Positions 1-8,756 of a DNA stretch of 64,000 nt are shown here, piece after piece. Where the stretch lies: positions 434,001-498,000 of the forward strand of contig NZ_FUXW01000002.1 in the NCBI RefSeq assembly GCF_900167005.1. The letters are read 5' to 3'. The stretch is from Butyricicoccus pullicaecorum DSM 23266. Its GTDB lineage: Bacteria > Bacillota > Clostridia > Oscillospirales > Butyricicoccaceae. Each line of letters opens with the position of its first letter. The stretch's first letter is position 1. Below the pieces are notes generated by a model that did no database searches, was not told the DNA's origin, and saw only the letters and a program-made list of their open reading frames with translations. The translations under genes and the position numbers were made by a program.

Positions 1-569
1 TTCATCATCTGCACATTGGTCGGAGACTGCTGGACACGGATCTTTAAACCGCGCAGATCCGCAGGCGTCTCAATAGGCTTATCTACGGTGTAGAAATTAC
101 GCGTACCGGCATCCAGCCAAGTGACAGCCTCAAAGCCTGCCTGCTTGGTGGACTCAAAGATCGGTCCGGTAATATTTTCATCATCCATCGAAGCATGGTA
201 TGCCGTGCTGGATGCAAACAGATACGGAAGATTAAACAGCGTATAGTTCTGGCTGAAGGTTTCCAGAAGCGAATTTGAAGCAACACAGAAGTTGATTGCA
301 CCCGTCTGGGTCAGCTGAACCATTTCGTTCTGAGAGCCCAACAATTCACTGGGGAAGACTTCTACATCATACTTATCTCCCAGCTTACTCTCAATGAATT
401 CCTCAAAAGCAACCAAAGCGATGTGAGTCGGATGGTTCGTGGACTGGTTGTGTCCGATGCGGATGATCTCCCTATCCTCCGCAGTCGACGTACCGCCGCA
501 GCCAGCCAACGTACCCAATGTCAACGCCGCCGCCAGTGTCAGTGCTACCGCACGAATCCTCTTGTTCAT
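1..569 (-). CDS. dctP: TRAP transporter solute-binding protein, DctP family (3' end outside window)
   Basis: Extracytoplasmic solute-binding lipoprotein of a TRAP transporter. It would capture an organic acid and pass it to membrane subunits that must lie beyond the left edge. About 189 residues are visible. They start with a lipoprotein signal peptide (MNKRIRAVALTLAAALTLG, lipobox LAGC with Cys24), followed by the family's early strand RIGHNQSTNHP. A GGTGGAG ribosome binding site precedes the start. It is the fourth gene after uxaC, uxuA and uxuB, so hexuronates are the likely substrate. That substrate is inferred from context; the family is clear. Confidence 0.85.
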   Translation of the reverse strand, partial: MNKRIRAVALTLAAALTLGTLAGCGGTSTAEDREIIRIGHNQSTNHPTHIALVAFEEFIESKLGDKYDVEVFPSELLGSQNEMVQLTQTGAINFCVASNSLLETFSQNYTLFNLPYLFASSTAYHASMDDENITGPIFESTKQAGFEAVTWLDAGTRNFYTVDKPIETPADLRGLKIRVQQSPTNVQMM

Positions 570-611
570 AAAGCTCCACCCTTTCTTTCGGAATGCTTTC
601 TTATCCCGGAC

Positions 612-1460
612 TTATACGCCGGAGTAAGCAGCATAGCCGCCGTCGATCGGAATGCAGACACCAGTGATAAAGCCGGCAGCAGCATTGTTCAGCAGGAACA
701 AGACAGCACCTTCCAATTCGTTGAGCTCACCAAAACGACCCATGGGCGTACCTGCGAGAATCTTTGCAGTACGTGCAGTGGGTGTACCGTCCTCGTTAAA
801 CAGCAGACGGCGATTCTGGTTGCCAACGAAGAAACCGGGAGCGATTGCATTGACGCGAATACCAGACTTTGCAAAGTAAGTTGCCAGCCACTCGGTAAAG
901 TTCACGATTGCAGCCTTTGCACCCGAATAAGCCGGAATCTTGGTCAGAGGGGTATAAGCGTTCATGGACGCGATATTCAGAATGTTGCCATCACGATCGA
1001 TCATATCGACAGCGAATACCTGCGTCGGAAGCAGCGTGCCCAGCCAGTTCAGTGCAAAGACAAATTCAACACCCGACTTGTCCAGATCAAAGAAAGTCTT
1101 GCAGCCTTCGATGTCCTTAGCCTCAAAGTGGAATTCATTGTCGGTCGTAGCACGCGGATTGTTGCCGCCTGCACCGTTAATCAGGACATCGCAAGGACCC
1201 AGATCAGCCAGTACCTGCTGGTGAACTGCTTCCAGATTCTCCTTTTCCAGCACATTTGCCTTGTAAGCCTTTGCAATGCCGCCCTCTGCGTTGATCTCAT
1301 CAGCGACCTGCTGCGCTGCCTGCTCGTTGAGATCGAGCACAGCAACCTTGCCGCCTGCACGTGCCAGCGTCTTTGCGAACATGCCGCAGATTGCGCCGCC
1401 CGCACCGGTTACAACGCAGACCTTGCCAGTCAGATCGGTGTTCAGAACGTTCTTCATCAT
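612..1460 (-). CDS. uxuB: D-mannonate oxidoreductase (fructuronate reductase), SDR type
   Basis: Short-chain dehydrogenase of 282 residues, the SDR type used in place of the long-chain UxuB in many Firmicutes (as YjmF of Bacillus). It reduces D-fructuronate to D-mannonate with NAD(P)H. The nucleotide-binding turn is VVTGAGGAIC near residue 18, slightly altered from TGxxxGIG. NGAGG follows, and the catalytic Tyr-Lys pair is in YSGAKAA. An AGGAG site lies 9 bases before the first of two Met codons. It sits between uxuA and the TRAP gene, on the same strand, which supports the assignment over a generic SDR. Confidence 0.85.
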   Translation of the reverse strand: MMKNVLNTDLTGKVCVVTGAGGAICGMFAKTLARAGGKVAVLDLNEQAAQQVADEINAEGGIAKAYKANVLEKENLEAVHQQVLADLGPCDVLINGAGGNNPRATTDNEFHFEAKDIEGCKTFFDLDKSGVEFVFALNWLGTLLPTQVFAVDMIDRDGNILNIASMNAYTPLTKIPAYSGAKAAIVNFTEWLATYFAKSGIRVNAIAPGFFVGNQNRRLLFNEDGTPTARTAKILAGTPMGRFGELNELEGAVLFLLNNAAAGFITGVCIPIDGGYAAYSGV

Positions 1461-1490
1461 GGTGATTCTCTCCTTTTTCTTCCTATATCT

Positions 1491-1518
1491 TTATGCGCCT
1501 CAAAATTGAGGCGCATAA
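1491..1518. other. Intercistronic perfect hairpin between uxuA and uxuB
   Basis: A 13-bp perfect inverted repeat, TTATGCGCCTCAA and its complement separated by two bases, lies between the uxuA stop and the uxuB start. There is no U-run after it on the minus strand, so it is more likely an mRNA-stabilising or processing structure than a full terminator. It could lower expression of uxuB and the transporter gene relative to uxaC-uxuA. Confidence 0.7.
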
Positions 1519-1527
1519 CCGTTTCAA

Positions 1528-2577
1528 TTACTTACCCAGCGACTTCTCACAAGCCTCGAACAGACCGTTGAGATAGGTTGCACCCAGTGCACGGTCATAC
1601 AGACCATAACCCGGCTTGCCAGTCTCGCCCCAGATCATACGGCCGTGGTCAGGACGAACATAGCCGTCAAAACCGGTCTCAACCAGCGCCTTGACGATTT
1701 CGTACATATCCAGAGAGCCGCAGCCGGACAAGTGCGCGCGCTCCTCGAACGAGCCGTCGTCCATGATCTTTACGTTACGCATGTGCATGAAGCCGATACG
1801 TCCCATAGAAGAGTATTTGCGTACCATGGACGGAATATCATTGAACTTTGCGCAGCCCAGCGAACCGGTGCACAGGCACAGCGTGTTGGACGGCGAATCT
1901 ACGATAGACAGGTAACGATCCAGGTTCTTTTCGCAGGTGATAACGCGCGGCAGACCAAAGATCGGGTACGGGGGATCGTCCGGGTGCAGTGCCATCACAA
2001 CATCGCATTCCTCAGCCACCGGAATGACCTTCTTGAGGAAGATTTCAATGTTCTTCCACAGACCTTCCTCACCCAGTTCACCGTACGCACGAATCAGATC
2101 ACGTACCTGATCCTGGGTGTAACTTGCATCCCAACCGGGCAGATTGATATCGTCCTTGAGCGGATCAAGACCCTTCATCTGATCCCAGTACATGACAAGG
2201 CTGGTTGAGCCGTCCGGCGCCTTCTTGTCCAGCTGGGTGCGCGTCCAGTCAAAGACCGGCATGAAATTGTAGGTAACACACTTGACGCCGTACTTTGCGC
2301 AGCGGCGAATATTCTCGCAGTATGCTTCGATGTGCGCGTCACGCTTGTCGGTACCCAGCTTGATGTCCTCGGATACCGGAATGGACTCAACAACATCGAA
2401 TACCAGGCCGTGCGCTTCACACTGTGCCTTCATCTTAGCCAGACTCTCTTCCGGCCATACCTCACCCGGCTTTACATCATAGACAGCCGAGACGATCGAG
2501 TGCATACCCGGAATCTGGGAAATGTACTCCAGAGATACCGGATCGGACTCGCCATACCAACGAAACGACATTTTCAT
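1528..2577 (-). CDS. uxuA: Mannonate dehydratase
   Basis: Converts D-mannonate to 2-keto-3-deoxygluconate, the step after UxuB in glucuronate breakdown. The 349-residue TIM-barrel protein begins [19 protein letters not shown] and contains the family segments [14 protein letters not shown] (near residue 200) and HMRNVK, which carry metal ligands, and [12 protein letters not shown] near the C-terminus. The length fits bacterial UxuA of the shorter class. It starts 15 bases after the uxaC stop with a GGAGG-type site, so it is co-transcribed. Confidence 0.95.
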   Translation of the reverse strand: MKMSFRWYGESDPVSLEYISQIPGMHSIVSAVYDVKPGEVWPEESLAKMKAQCEAHGLVFDVVESIPVSEDIKLGTDKRDAHIEAYCENIRRCAKYGVKCVTYNFMPVFDWTRTQLDKKAPDGSTSLVMYWDQMKGLDPLKDDINLPGWDASYTQDQVRDLIRAYGELGEEGLWKNIEIFLKKVIPVAEECDVVMALHPDDPPYPIFGLPRVITCEKNLDRYLSIVDSPSNTLCLCTGSLGCAKFNDIPSMVRKYSSMGRIGFMHMRNVKIMDDGSFEERAHLSGCGSLDMYEIVKALVETGFDGYVRPDHGRMIWGETGKPGYGLYDRALGATYLNGLFEACEKSLGK

Positions 2578-2592
2578 GTGAATTTCCTCCTT

Positions 2593-3999
2593 TTATGCAT
2601 CCAGTCCAATATAGTTCCAAACATTGTTGAAGCAGATATCTTCAATCATCTGACCGATACCGTCGTAATCTTCCGGTGCCATGCCACGATCAATCCAGCC
2701 ACCGACAACCTCACAGAGAATACGGCGGAAATATTCATGACGCGGATAAGACAGGAACGAGCGAGAGTCGGTCAGCATGCCGACAAAACGGCTGAGTACG
2801 CCAATATTTGCCAGCGACTTAATCTGTGCGGTCATGCCGTCGTAGTGATCGTTAAACCACCATGCCGAGCCGAACTGTACCTTGCCTGCCGTGCTCTCAT
2901 CCTGGAAGCAACCAGCTGCAGCGATCAACTTGTCATTATCTGCTGCGTTGAGCGTGTACAGGATGGTCTTAGGCAGCTTATCACGTACCGCCATACGGTC
3001 GAGCAGCGCTGCCAGAGAAGCAGCCGATACGACATCACCGATTGCGTCACCGCCAACGTCAGCGCCCAGTGCGCGATACAGCTTGGTATTCAGGTTGCGG
3101 ATAGCGCCGATGTGCAGCTGCATGGTCCAGCCATGATTGCTGTACTGCTCACCCAGGAAGTCCATCAGGAACGACTGATATGCTGCGACTTCGTAATCGA
3201 GCAGCGCCTCACCCTTCAGCGCCTTCTGCATCGCCTCTTCGGCTGCACTCTCATCCCATACGGTAAAGTCCGGAGAACCGAAAGAGTGGTCGGACAGACG
3301 GCAGCCGCAAGATGCAAAGTAGTCAATTCGATTGGACAGTGCCTGCTTTACATCATCGATGGTGCGAATATATACATTCGCTGCTGCGCCGAGCTTCTGC
3401 ATATACGCAGGATAGTTAGGATCAGCAATATTAAGCGCCTTTTCCGGACGGAAGGTCGGCAGAACCTTCGTGTGAAAGCTCTGATCCTGCGCCAGCAGAC
3501 GATGATACTGCAAATCATCGATCGGATCGTCGGTCGTGCACAGTGCACGTACATTGCTCTCTGCAATCAGCGCACGCGCGGTACCCTGTGCGCTTTGCAG
3601 CTTGCTGTTTGCACGATCCCAAATCTGGTCGGCGGTCTGTGTGTTCAACAGCTCATCAATGCCGAAGAAACGCTTGAGCTCCAGATGAGACCAATGATAA
3701 ATCGGATTGCCAATCAAAGTAGGCATCACAGCTGCGAATCGATCAAACTTTTCACGATAGCTTGCCTCACCCGTCACATACTTTTCAGGCACTGCATTGG
3801 CACGCATGACGCGCCACTTGTAGTGGTCGCCTGCCAGCCATGCCTCGCCAATATCGGCAAACTGCTTGTTGTCATAAATCTCCTTCGGATTCAAGTGACA
3901 ATGGTAGTCGAAAATCGGCATACGCTCCGCATGCTCATGGTATAATCTGCGTGCTGCCTCGGTGGTGAGAAGGAAATCTTCACTAATAAAGCTTTTCAT
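2593..3999 (-). CDS. uxaC: Glucuronate isomerase (uronate isomerase)
   Basis: Interconverts glucuronate/galacturonate and fructuronate/tagaturonate, the entry step of the pathway. The protein has 468 residues, the usual family length. The metal-binding motif FDYHCHLNPKEI appears near residue 30, and the C-terminal end SYPRHEYFRRILCE is also typical. It is the first gene of the minus-strand uxaC-uxuA-uxuB-TRAP operon and diverges from an AraC regulator, which likely controls it. Confidence 0.95.
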   Translation of the reverse strand: MKSFISEDFLLTTEAARRLYHEHAERMPIFDYHCHLNPKEIYDNKQFADIGEAWLAGDHYKWRVMRANAVPEKYVTGEASYREKFDRFAAVMPTLIGNPIYHWSHLELKRFFGIDELLNTQTADQIWDRANSKLQSAQGTARALIAESNVRALCTTDDPIDDLQYHRLLAQDQSFHTKVLPTFRPEKALNIADPNYPAYMQKLGAAANVYIRTIDDVKQALSNRIDYFASCGCRLSDHSFGSPDFTVWDESAAEEAMQKALKGEALLDYEVAAYQSFLMDFLGEQYSNHGWTMQLHIGAIRNLNTKLYRALGADVGGDAIGDVVSAASLAALLDRMAVRDKLPKTILYTLNAADNDKLIAAAGCFQDESTAGKVQFGSAWWFNDHYDGMTAQIKSLANIGVLSRFVGMLTDSRSFLSYPRHEYFRRILCEVVGGWIDRGMAPEDYDGIGQMIEDICFNNVWNYIGLDA

Positions 4000-4021
4000 C
4001 CCAAATACCTCTCTTTCTAAT

Positions 4022-4039
4022 GATTTCCTAACGGAAATC
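4022..4039. promoter_or_regulatory. Candidate operator (inverted repeat) in the uxaC leader
   Basis: Perfect 7-bp inverted repeat GATTTCC-TAAC-GGAAATC, between the uxaC start and a minus-strand TATAAT at 4066-4071. No good -35 box is visible for that TATAAT, which fits an activated promoter. The repeat may be a regulator site or a small 5' hairpin. Confidence 0.4.
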
Positions 4040-4106
4040 TAATTTTTTCTTTCCTTTATGCCTATATTATACAAACTATTTTATGATACTTCTCGGAATA
4101 TCCTGC

Positions 4107-4135
4107 TTGAAACCTGGTGAAAATTGCTATATAAT
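4107..4135 (+). promoter_or_regulatory. Sigma-A promoter of the AraC regulator gene
   Basis: TTGAAA at 4107-4112 and a perfect TATAAT at 4130-4135 with 17-bp spacing. Transcription would begin near 4142, so upstream TTG codons at 4124 cannot be the translation start. Confidence 0.8.
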
Positions 4136-4165
4136 ATAAACGTGACCAAAGAAAAGGAGATGATT

Positions 4166-5026
4166 TTGTTGAATTCTCCCAAAGATATATTTACCTTGCG
4201 TCAAACGATGGAACGACAGGATTTTGAGTGCTATCACTATTACGATCCCATCCCCCCTGTCATTGACTTTCACGAACACGAATTTTTTGAGGTGTTCTTT
4301 TTCCTGTCTGGAGATGTCTCTTATGTGATTGAAGGCCGTACCTATCAATTACGACCGGGCGACATTCTATTGACCGATAACCGCGATATTCATAAACCAG
4401 ATATTCACAGTGATAAACCCTATGAACGATTTGTCATCTGGATTCAGCCGGACTTCCTGACACGCACCAAAGAACTGGGCTCCGATCTTACCGCGTGCTT
4501 TACCGATGCCAGTGCCAAGAAGTATAAACTCATTCGCCCTGAGAGCGGTGTGCTCACGCATCTGAAAGGCATCTGTGAAAAAATGCTCCGTAGTAGAGAC
4601 GGCAGTGAGTTTGGCAGCAGCACCTTGTCCTATATTTATCTGATCGAATTTCTGGTCTATCTAAATCGTGCGTATTTTGCAACACCAGATGCTATTCGTA
4701 AGGATGTCACAGAAAACGAAAAAATAAACGAAGTCGTCGCATATATCAATGACAATTTATCCAGTGACCTGACTCTGGATCGTCTGGCAGATGTCTGCTT
4801 CATCAGCAAATCTCATTTGGCACATCAGTTCAAAACCTATACTGGACTAACCCTATATCAGTTCATCATCAAAAAACGTGTCACAGTGGCAAGAAATATG
4901 ATCCGTGCAGGTTCCCCTGTCATGGATGCCTGTATGCGCTGTGGTTTTAATGATTACTCGAACTTCCTAAAAGCTTTTAAGCGAGAATTCGGACGCAATC
5001 CAAAAGAATTTCAACCTGGAAAATAA
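4166..5026 (+). CDS. AraC family transcriptional regulator of hexuronate genes
   Basis: Two-domain regulator. The N-terminal cupin fold (HEHEFFEVFFFLSGDVSYV, then RPGDILLTD) binds an effector. The C-terminal pair of helix-turn-helices (LTLDRLADVCFISKSHLA and AGSPVMDACMRCGFNDYSNF) binds DNA. It diverges from uxaC, so it probably activates the hexuronate operon; the ligand is not visible. The frame is open from 4124, but that codon lies inside the promoter. The AAAAGGAG at 4152-4159 points to TTG at 4166 or 4169 as the start. Confidence 0.85.
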   Translation: MLNSPKDIFTLRQTMERQDFECYHYYDPIPPVIDFHEHEFFEVFFFLSGDVSYVIEGRTYQLRPGDILLTDNRDIHKPDIHSDKPYERFVIWIQPDFLTRTKELGSDLTACFTDASAKKYKLIRPESGVLTHLKGICEKMLRSRDGSEFGSSTLSYIYLIEFLVYLNRAYFATPDAIRKDVTENEKINEVVAYINDNLSSDLTLDRLADVCFISKSHLAHQFKTYTGLTLYQFIIKKRVTVARNMIRAGSPVMDACMRCGFNDYSNFLKAFKREFGRNPKEFQPGK

Positions 5027-5028
5027 AC

Positions 5029-5072
5029 AAAAGGGCCGATACTTGTAATGAATTACGGGTACCGACCCTTTT
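5029..5072 (+). terminator. Terminator of the AraC gene
   Basis: Long imperfect hairpin directly after the stop codon: AAAAGGG pairs with CCCTTTT, with inner stems TAC/GTA and GTAAT/ATTAC around a GA loop. Confidence 0.75.
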
Positions 5073-5093
5073 CTGCTCTTATAAATATTGATA

Positions 5094-5131
5094 CAAAAAA
5101 AGACCTTGCACAATCAATGCGCAAGGTCTTT
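5094..5131 (-). terminator. Terminator of the CMD-cupin operon
   Basis: AAAGACCTTGC pairs with GCAAGGTCTTT. Read on the minus strand it is followed by a run of T, placing it at the end of the operon that ends at 5213. Confidence 0.75.
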
Positions 5132-5212
5132 CTATATGACTGTATTTATTTTACGTAAATGAACTCATACTCCCGCTCGACACAATCCATTTCATGAACT
5201 GTCTCGAGGCAC

Positions 5213-5971
5213 TTAGAGCGACGTGTACGCTTCATCACTGACACTTTCCAGCCATTCATTTGTGCAGTTTACACCTGGAACCTCAACTGCCAAATGTGAG
5301 AACCAGCTATCGGGGGCTGCACCGTGCCAATGCTTGACGCCCACAGGAATATTCACTACATCACCCGGATGCAGCTTCTGTGCTTCTTTTCCCCATTCCT
5401 GATAATAGCCTTCTCCTGCTACACAGATCAAAATTTGGCCGCCGCCGTGATCTGCATGGTGTACATGCCAGTTGTTTCGGCATTTGGGTTCAAACGTCAC
5501 ATTGTAAATGCCCACCTGGCTAGTCGAAAGCGGTGCAAGATAGCTGTTACCGACGAAATACTGCGCAAATCCATCGTTAGGCTGTCCGATCGGGAAAATC
5601 ATGCTATTTTGATGCTTCGCTTTCTCATCCGCATTAGAATCTGTGATTTCTTCTTCGAAGACTTCCTTTGCCATACGGAATGCAGCCCAAGCTTTAGGCC
5701 AGCCCGCATAAAAAGCTGCATGTGTCAAAATCTCCGCCATCTCAGTCTTGGTGATTCCATTTTGCTTAGCACTCATTAGGTGATACCGAAACGAGGAATC
5801 TACCAATCCCTGAGACATCAAAGATACGACTGTAACGAGCGAGCGATCTCGCAGCGAAAGCAAACTTTCTCTGCTCCAAACCTCTCCAAACAACACATCA
5901 TCGTTCAGCTGTGCAAATTTAGGTGCAAACTCTCCGAGTGCATCTCTGCCTGCTGTCTGTTTTACTGCCAT
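5213..5971 (-). CDS. Carboxymuconolactone decarboxylase-cupin fusion protein
   Basis: A 252-residue fusion. Residues about 20-115 are a carboxymuconolactone decarboxylase/AhpD-type helical domain (RSLVTVVSLMSQG, then HLMSAKQNGITKTEMAEIL). Residues about 140-245 are a cupin with a possible metal site (WHVHHADHGGGQ, HPGDVVNIPVGVKHWHGA). The CMD domain shows no CxxC redox pair, so AhpD-like peroxidase activity is unlikely. The start at 5971 has TAGGAG upstream. It is the last gene of the LysR-linked operon. Its substrate is unknown; such fusions are common beside flavodoxin-type reductases. Confidence 0.8.
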   Translation of the reverse strand: MAVKQTAGRDALGEFAPKFAQLNDDVLFGEVWSRESLLSLRDRSLVTVVSLMSQGLVDSSFRYHLMSAKQNGITKTEMAEILTHAAFYAGWPKAWAAFRMAKEVFEEEITDSNADEKAKHQNSMIFPIGQPNDGFAQYFVGNSYLAPLSTSQVGIYNVTFEPKCRNNWHVHHADHGGGQILICVAGEGYYQEWGKEAQKLHPGDVVNIPVGVKHWHGAAPDSWFSHLAVEVPGVNCTNEWLESVSDEAYTSL

Positions 5972-5981
5972 AGTTATTCTC

Positions 5982-6482
5982 CTATTCCAACGAAAACGTC
6001 GCTTGAATTGTTCCGCTTCCAAGCTTCTCTTTCAATCCTTCCGGATCATCAATCTTGGCAAGTCTGGTAAAATTCCAGGTATTCGTACCATAGTAAATGG
6101 TAATCTGATCCCCCTGATAAAGAATGACATCGCCAGGTTCTGTGGTAATGCGTTCATCCGTGCGCGTAAGCTCTGTATCAAGTGAGCCTACCTTCTCAAA
6201 TCCACCGTAATCCTGCATTTCTACTGTGATTGCACCTTGAGAAAGCAGCTCCTGAAATTCATCGGCTGAGGGATTCTCCGCGAACGTTGCATAGAATGTA
6301 TGCTCACCAACTGTAACCTTCAATGCAGATTCCTCCTGATTGTCTTCTTTTTGATCCGAAGATTCGTTGTATGATTCTTCTACCGAAGGAGTTGGCGTTA
6401 TTTCAGTATCTGCCGGTAACTCTCCTGTTCCACAGCCGGAAAGGCTGAGGGCTGCAAAAAGAATTCCAAATAGTCTTACCAT
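5982..6482 (-). CDS. Cyclophilin-like domain lipoprotein
   Basis: A 166-residue exported lipoprotein. It has a signal peptide with lipobox LSGC (about Cys17), then a Glu/Ser-rich linker of about 30 residues, then a cyclophilin-like beta barrel (HTFYATFAENPSADEFQ, GDVILYQGDQITIYYG, WNFTRLAKI). These small cyclophilin-like proteins are not proven prolyl isomerases. The ATG at 6482 is preferred because AAAGGTGAG lies just before it; an upstream GTG overlaps that site. It sits inside the LysR-linked operon. Confidence 0.75.
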   Translation of the reverse strand: MVRLFGILFAALSLSGCGTGELPADTEITPTPSVEESYNESSDQKEDNQEESALKVTVGEHTFYATFAENPSADEFQELLSQGAITVEMQDYGGFEKVGSLDTELTRTDERITTEPGDVILYQGDQITIYYGTNTWNFTRLAKIDDPEGLKEKLGSGTIQATFSLE

Positions 6483-6507
6483 AGGACTCACCTTTCCGTA
6501 ATCTAAG

Positions 6508-7485
6508 TTATTTCAGATATGTGTTAAAGAAGCATGCCATTTTATCAAAGGGAATGCTATCTACACGATCATATAGATCTGTATGAACTGCATCCGGAAT
6601 CAACATCAGTTCTTTATTGTCTCCTGTCAACTGCTTAAATGCATCTTTGCTGAAATAGCAGGAATGCGCCTTTTCTCCATGGATAAGCAGTACAGCGCTT
6701 CGAATCTCATTACTATACTGTAAAATCGGCATATTCAGGAAAGAAAGCGAAGACGTTACATTCCAGCCATCATTGGAGTTCAGCGAACGAACATGATATC
6801 CGCGATTGGTCTTGTAGTAATCATAGTAATCCTTGACAAAGAACGGTACATCTTCCGGCAGCGGATCTACAACCCCTCCCGCTCGGGCATAAGTACCATT
6901 CTTATAATCTACTGTTCTCTGTGCATTGAGTGCTTTTCGCTTCTCGTATCGAAGTGCTTCGCTATCTTCAGAATCAAAATATCCCTTTGCAGTGACTCGA
7001 GTCATATCGTACATGGTAGAAGCAACGGTAGCCTTGATTCTTGTATCAATCGCGGCAGCATTCAGCGCCATTCCTCCCCATCCGCAAATACCGATAATGC
7101 CAATCCTTTCCGGATCAGCCTGATCGTGTACAGACAGAAAATCAACGGCCGCCTGAAAATCTTCGGTATTGATATCTGGAGATGCAACATAGCGAGGCAT
7201 ACCACCGCTTTCACCCGTAAACGAAGGGTCAAACGCGATGGTCAAAAAACCACGTTCTGCCATAGCTTGTGCGTATAATCCCGAAGATTGTTCTTTGACA
7301 GCGCCAAAAGGTCCGCTGACCGCAATTGCCGGTAATTTACCTTGTGCATCCTTAGGCATATAGAGATCAGCAGCCAATGTAATACCATAACGATTATGGA
7401 ACGTCACTTTTTGATGATCTACCTTGGGACTTTTTGCAAATGTTTTATCCCACTCTGAAGTTAAATTCAATTTTTCTTCCATCAT
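6508..7485 (-). CDS. Alpha/beta hydrolase
   Basis: A 325-residue alpha/beta hydrolase of the dienelactone-hydrolase/DUF1100-like type. The nucleophile elbow reads GICGWGG near residue 135, so Cys replaces the usual Ser, as in dienelactone hydrolase. The late DAVHTDLYD supplies the His. AAAGGAG precedes the start. It lies between the flavodoxin-type reductase and the cyclophilin-like lipoprotein. The natural substrate is unknown. Confidence 0.8.
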   Translation of the reverse strand: MMEEKLNLTSEWDKTFAKSPKVDHQKVTFHNRYGITLAADLYMPKDAQGKLPAIAVSGPFGAVKEQSSGLYAQAMAERGFLTIAFDPSFTGESGGMPRYVASPDINTEDFQAAVDFLSVHDQADPERIGIIGICGWGGMALNAAAIDTRIKATVASTMYDMTRVTAKGYFDSEDSEALRYEKRKALNAQRTVDYKNGTYARAGGVVDPLPEDVPFFVKDYYDYYKTNRGYHVRSLNSNDGWNVTSSLSFLNMPILQYSNEIRSAVLLIHGEKAHSCYFSKDAFKQLTGDNKELMLIPDAVHTDLYDRVDSIPFDKMACFFNTYLK

Positions 7486-7496
7486 AAATACTCCTT

Positions 7497-8039
7497 TTAT
7501 CCAACCGCCTTGCCCATCTCATAGGCTTTTTGCAGTGCAGGATGTCCTTTGATTTCTCCAGCTGCACCTACACCACCGCCGAAGACCGTTCCTGCAAGAT
7601 GTGCTCTTTCAAAGCAGGCAATCCATCCTTGCAAACCGTTGATCGCACCATCCATTGTACTGTCGTCTTCTTCCGCAGCAGCTGCCAGTAAATAAATGTC
7701 TTGGAAACGATAATCAGAGCCATACAACGGATTGGAGCGATCCAGCATGGTTTTCATCTGGCCACACATCTCGTAGTAATAAATCGGTGTTGCAAATACA
7801 ATCACATCAGCAACCAACATTTTCTGTACAATTGTGTTAGCATCATCAGCTATGGCACAGCGTCCAGTATTTAAACAAGCCAAGCATCCCTGGCAAAATC
7901 CAATCTGCTTATCTCTCAATGTAATCTTCTCTACTTTATGACCTGCCTCCTGTGCACCACGTAAAAACTCGTCCGCCAGCAGATCCGAATTGCTGCCTTT
8001 ACGAGAGCTGGTCGAAATAATTAAAACATTCTTACTCAT
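7497..8039 (-). CDS. Flavodoxin-family NAD(P)H-dependent oxidoreductase
   Basis: A 180-residue flavodoxin-fold reductase. The FMN phosphate loop is [17 protein letters not shown] near residue 10, and a cysteine cluster [13 protein letters not shown] appears near residue 50, as in iron-sulfur flavoprotein relatives. [20 protein letters not shown] is the typical second flavin loop. It overlaps the acetyltransferase end by four bases, so translation is coupled. It probably reduces quinones or similar electrophiles; that role is inferred. Confidence 0.85.
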   Translation of the reverse strand: MSKNVLIISTSSRKGSNSDLLADEFLRGAQEAGHKVEKITLRDKQIGFCQGCLACLNTGRCAIADDANTIVQKMLVADVIVFATPIYYYEMCGQMKTMLDRSNPLYGSDYRFQDIYLLAAAAEEDDSTMDGAINGLQGWIACFERAHLAGTVFGGGVGAAGEIKGHPALQKAYEMGKAVG

Positions 8040-8617
8040 ACATTTTCCTCCTCATCAATTTCTCGCATGACTCTTGCAGGGACTCCAGCTACTATGGTAT
8101 TTTTCGGAACATCCTTTGTCACAACGGCTCCGGCTGCAATAATCGCACCGTCCCCAATCGTAACGCCTGATAGAATCGTAGCATTTGCACCAATCCATAC
8201 ATTTTCTCCGATGCGAATCGGTGCTGGAATCATGGTACTGCGTTCCTTGGGTGACATCGCATGATTTAGCGTCGCCAAAACCACATTATGTCCAATCAAT
8301 GTTCCATCTCCGATGAAGATACCGCCCTGGTCTTGAAACTTGCAGCCCATATTGATGAATACGTTTTTGCCAATCGTAATATTTTTTCCGCAGTCCGTAT
8401 AAAACGGTGGAAATAATGCAAAACTTTCATCCACTTCTTTTCCAATCAACTTCGAAAATAATCTTCTCAGCTCTTCAGGTTCGTGATAGCTCCCATTGAT
8501 TTCTGACGTAATCTTCAATGCTTCTTGACTGACGCGATGCATAAATAGATGAACTGCACCGCCTCCTGTCACCGCATTTCCACTATTAAGATGATCTAAA
8601 AAATCTTTTAACTCCAT
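8036..8617 (-). CDS. Sugar O-acetyltransferase (maltose/galactoside acetyltransferase family)
   Basis: A 193-residue left-handed beta-helix acetyltransferase. Residues about 60-185 are hexapeptide repeats ([20 protein letters not shown], then [10 protein letters not shown]), and NHAMSP carries the likely catalytic His. It would transfer acetyl from acetyl-CoA to a sugar or similar acceptor. A GGAGG site supports the ATG at 8617 rather than the upstream Met at 8632. It is the first gene of the operon divergent from the LysR gene. Confidence 0.85.
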   Translation of the reverse strand: MELKDFLDHLNSGNAVTGGGAVHLFMHRVSQEALKITSEINGSYHEPEELRRLFSKLIGKEVDESFALFPPFYTDCGKNITIGKNVFINMGCKFQDQGGIFIGDGTLIGHNVVLATLNHAMSPKERSTMIPAPIRIGENVWIGANATILSGVTIGDGAIIAAGAVVTKDVPKNTIVAGVPARVMREIDEEENV

Positions 8618-8650
8618 TACAACCTCCAGCATAGCATGTTAGCTATTTTT

Positions 8651-8679
8651 ATTGTAACATCTTCGATATATAATAACAA
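8651..8679 (-). promoter_or_regulatory. Promoter of the acetyltransferase-led operon
   Basis: On the minus strand, TTGTTA (8679-8674), 17 bp, TACAAT (8656-8651). It faces the LysR promoter, an arrangement suited to control of both by one LysR protein. Confidence 0.65.
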
Positions 8680-8706
8680 ATACCTATAATCAATGTCTTA
8701 CTATAC

Positions 8707-8736
8707 TTGAAAACTATAGCTATTTTCATTTATAAT
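8707..8736 (+). promoter_or_regulatory. Promoter of the lysR gene
   Basis: TTGAAA (8707-8712), 18 bp, TATAAT (8731-8736), 21 bases before the start codon. Confidence 0.7.
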
Positions 8737-8756
8737 GACATTAAGGAGTGAGTTTT

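Noticed and set aside
423-1571. Long plus-strand ORF opposite uxuB
   Set aside because: It lies antisense to clearly conserved uxuB and shows no domain or start signal.
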